Of a DNA stretch of 5,675 nt, positions 3,926 to 5,675 are shown piece by piece. The stretch's first letter is position 1. Each line of letters begins with the position of its first letter. Below the pieces are notes generated by a model, which saw only the letters and a list, made by a program, of their open reading frames with translations, did not search any database and had not been told where the DNA came from. Source of the DNA: Chryseobacterium sp. (GTDB lineage: Bacteria > Bacteroidota > Bacteroidia > Flavobacteriales > Weeksellaceae); the NCBI GenBank assembly GCA_017989575.1, contig JAGNPP010000176.1:1-5675 (forward strand), written 5' to 3'. A program made the translations under genes and the position numbers.

Positions 3926-5675
3926 ACATTCTATTCACAACGCTAATTCCTAACATAGAAAGCGATTTTTTAATCGTCTTTCCAACCAGATCAGAAACCT
4001 GAAGACGAAACTGTTTGGCATCCAGATCTTCCTGTTTAACAATCGGATTATTCTGATAAAATGAGTTATAAGATTTCACCAATTCATAAACGTAATTCGC
4101 AACCAAAGCTGGGCTTAAAGTTTCTGCAGAACGCGCGATAACTTCTTTGAATTCAGCCAAAAGCATAATCACTTCTTTCTCACTTTCATTCGGAATGTAA
4201 GCGCCAAATTTTCCTTTTCCGGCAAATTCAGCCTTAGCCAAAAGTGACTGAATTCTCGCATAGGTATATTGGATAAATGGTCCCGTATTTCCATTAAAAT
4301 CAATACTTTCCGCAGGGTTGAAAAGCATTTTCTTTCTCGGATCTACTTTCAGAATGAAATATTTTAAAGCGCCCAATCCAACCGTTTCGTAAGATTTTAC
4401 TTTGTCTTCGTCGGAAAGCGTTTCCAATTTCCCTAATTCCTCAGATTTTTCTTTCGCAGTGGAGATCATTTCTTCAACCAATTCGTCTGCGTCCACCACG
4501 GTACCTTCTCGGGATTTCATTTTTCCTTCTGGCAATTCCACCATTCCATAAGACAAGTGGTAAAGCTGATCTGCCCATTCATAACCTAATTTTTTCAAGA
4601 TTTTGAATAGAACCTGAAAATGATAATCCTGCTCATTTCCAACTGTATAAATAAGTTTTTGAATGTCATTTCCTTTAAAACGCTCAACCGCAGTTCCAAG
4701 ATCCTGAGTCATATAAACCGAAGTTCCGTCCGAACGCAAAAGCAGTTTCTGATCCAAACCTTCATCCGTCAAGTCACACCAAACAGAGCCATCTTCTTTT
4801 TTGTAAAGAATCCCATTGTCAAGACCTTTTTGAATGAGATCTTTTCCTAAAATATAGGTATTGCTCTCATACTGAACTTGGTCAAAATTAACGCCCAATC
4901 GGGAATAAGTTTCATTGAAACCTGCATAAACCCATTCGTTCATCATTGCCCAAAGTTTTCTAACTTCCGGATCATTATTTTCCCATTTCAAGAGCATTTC
5001 CTGAGCTTGGATGATGCTTGGTGCTTGCTTTTTCGCTGTTTCCTCATCTATGCCGTCCGCAACCATCGCTTTGATCTCGGATTTGTATAACTTATCAAAT
5101 TCTACATAATAGTTTCCGACCAATTTATCTCCTTTCAAACCAGTAGATTCAGGCGTTTCACCATTGCCAAATTTCTCCCAAGCCAACATCGATTTGCAAA
5201 TGTGGATTCCACGGTCATTGATGATTTGAGATTTGATGACGTTGTAACCATCGGCTTTCAAAATCTCAGCAACTGAGAATCCCAAAAGATTATTTCTAAC
5301 GTGTCCAAGGTGCAAAGGTTTGTTGGTGTTTGGCGAAGAATATTCTACCATTACGGTAGAATTCTTCGGAGTTACATTGTCAAAATCATCCTGAAGTTGA
5401 GACAATTGGTTCGCAAAAACCACGTCTTTCAGTTTAAGATTAAGGAAACCTTTCACGATGTTGAAGCTCTCAATAAAATCGATTTCGTTTTTGATGGCTT
5501 CTCCAAGTTCGTTTCCAATAGCATCCGGACTTTTCTTAGCCAGTTTTACCAAAGGAAAAATAACGATGGTGAAATCACCTTCGAACTCGGTTTTATTTTT
5601 TTGAACATCCATATTCACGCCTTCCACGTCATAAAGTTTCGGGATGATTTCGGATATTTTTGATTGTATATGTTG
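3924..5675 (-). CDS. argS: Arginyl-tRNA synthetase (5' end cut by window edge)
   Basis: This cytoplasmic class I synthetase attaches arginine to tRNA-Arg using ATP. The frame is open to the right edge: 583 codons are visible, and the 16 codons before the internal GTG at 5625-5627 read as good ArgS N-terminus (QHIQSKISEII..). The true start is therefore just outside the window, since bacterial ArgS is usually a little under 600 residues. In fragment numbering: an N-terminal tRNA-recognition domain (about 1-100, with KTEFEGDFTIVIFPL), the HIGH-type signature HLGH at 122-125 (in SSPNTNKPLHLGHVRNN), a KMSKS-like GKMKSREG from 384, and a C-terminal DALR anticodon-binding domain beginning near GNTGPFIQYTYARIQSLL (462-479). 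The end, SMLGISVVNRM, is typical of the family. All key motifs are intact. It is housekeeping, convergent with the 308-residue membrane protein, with its own terminator at 3841-3868. Confidence 0.98.
   Translation of the reverse strand, partial: QHIQSKISEIIPKLYDVEGVNMDVQKNKTEFEGDFTIVIFPLVKLAKKSPDAIGNELGEAIKNEIDFIESFNIVKGFLNLKLKDVVFANQLSQLQDDFDNVTPKNSTVMVEYSSPNTNKPLHLGHVRNNLLGFSVAEILKADGYNVIKSQIINDRGIHICKSMLAWEKFGNGETPESTGLKGDKLVGNYYVEFDKLYKSEIKAMVADGIDEETAKKQAPSIIQAQEMLLKWENNDPEVRKLWAMMNEWVYAGFNETYSRLGVNFDQVQYESNTYILGKDLIQKGLDNGILYKKEDGSVWCDLTDEGLDQKLLLRSDGTSVYMTQDLGTAVERFKGNDIQKLIYTVGNEQDYHFQVLFKILKKLGYEWADQLYHLSYGMVELPEGKMKSREGTVVDADELVEEMISTAKEKSEELGKLETLSDEDKVKSYETVGLGALKYFILKVDPRKKMLFNPAESIDFNGNTGPFIQYTYARIQSLLAKAEFAGKGKFGAYIPNESEKEVIMLLAEFKEVIARSAETLSPALVANYVYELVKSYNSFYQNNPIVKQEDLDAKQFRLQVSDLVGKTIKKSLSMLGISVVNRM

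Noticed and set aside
5625..5627. GTG as the start codon of argS
   Set aside because: The frame stays open to the window edge and the 16 codons upstream read like the expected ArgS N-terminus, so this is an internal codon.
5301..5663. Plus-strand 120-codon frame and other plus-strand frames opposite argS (4620-4850, 4878-5090)
   Set aside because: All are antisense to clearly conserved ArgS coding sequence.

Overview
The window looks like chromosomal DNA from a Flavobacteriia bacterium, most probably Chryseobacterium or a close relative (Weeksellaceae). This rests on four things: the AT-rich composition, A-rich start contexts without strong Shine-Dalgarno sites, a Bacteroidota-type promoter (TTG-N20-TAACTTTG), and a two-component pair whose kinase and regulator resemble a subfamily I associate with Chryseobacterium. 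The genus is inferred by recognition, not by a search.

Layout. Positions 1-651 (minus) hold a NarL/FixJ-type response regulator that runs off the left edge and probably lacks only its last few residues. Immediately upstream in the same operon (663-2339, minus) is a 558-residue sensor histidine kinase with a lipoprotein-type signal, TPR repeats, one membrane span, a VHD phosphoacceptor box and an ATPase domain. Upstream of the kinase, still on minus, a perfect 11-bp hairpin with a T-tract (2355-2388) separates it from a 56-codon gene (2399-2569) for a small Pro/Gly/Asn/Thr-rich, probably exported peptide. Only 59 bases lie between the peptide stop and the kinase start, and the terminator fills much of them, so kinase expression may depend on read-through.

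A 255-base divergent intergenic region (2570-2824) holds several inverted repeats and a good plus-strand promoter (2742-2772). This drives a probable two-gene plus-strand unit: a 38-residue ORF (2825-2941) followed after 2 bases by a 308-residue single-pass membrane protein (2944-3870). The latter has a conserved-looking cytoplasmic N-terminal domain and a C-terminal domain that is probably periplasmic; its function is unknown.

The right part is argS (3924-5675, minus, 5' end cut by the window), encoding arginyl-tRNA synthetase. It converges on the 308-residue gene. Its transcript probably ends at a UUCG-type hairpin at 3841-3868 that lies inside the final codons of the convergent gene. Between the argS stop and that hairpin is a degenerate five-unit heptamer array.

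How the genes work together. The kinase and regulator form a phosphorelay that most likely reads an envelope signal and alters transcription. Whether the small exported peptide belongs to that circuit is speculation from gene order. argS is housekeeping and unrelated. No mobile element, CRISPR array, tRNA or rRNA was seen. The less ordinary content is the two very small genes, the internal terminator ahead of the kinase, and the uncharacterised membrane protein.
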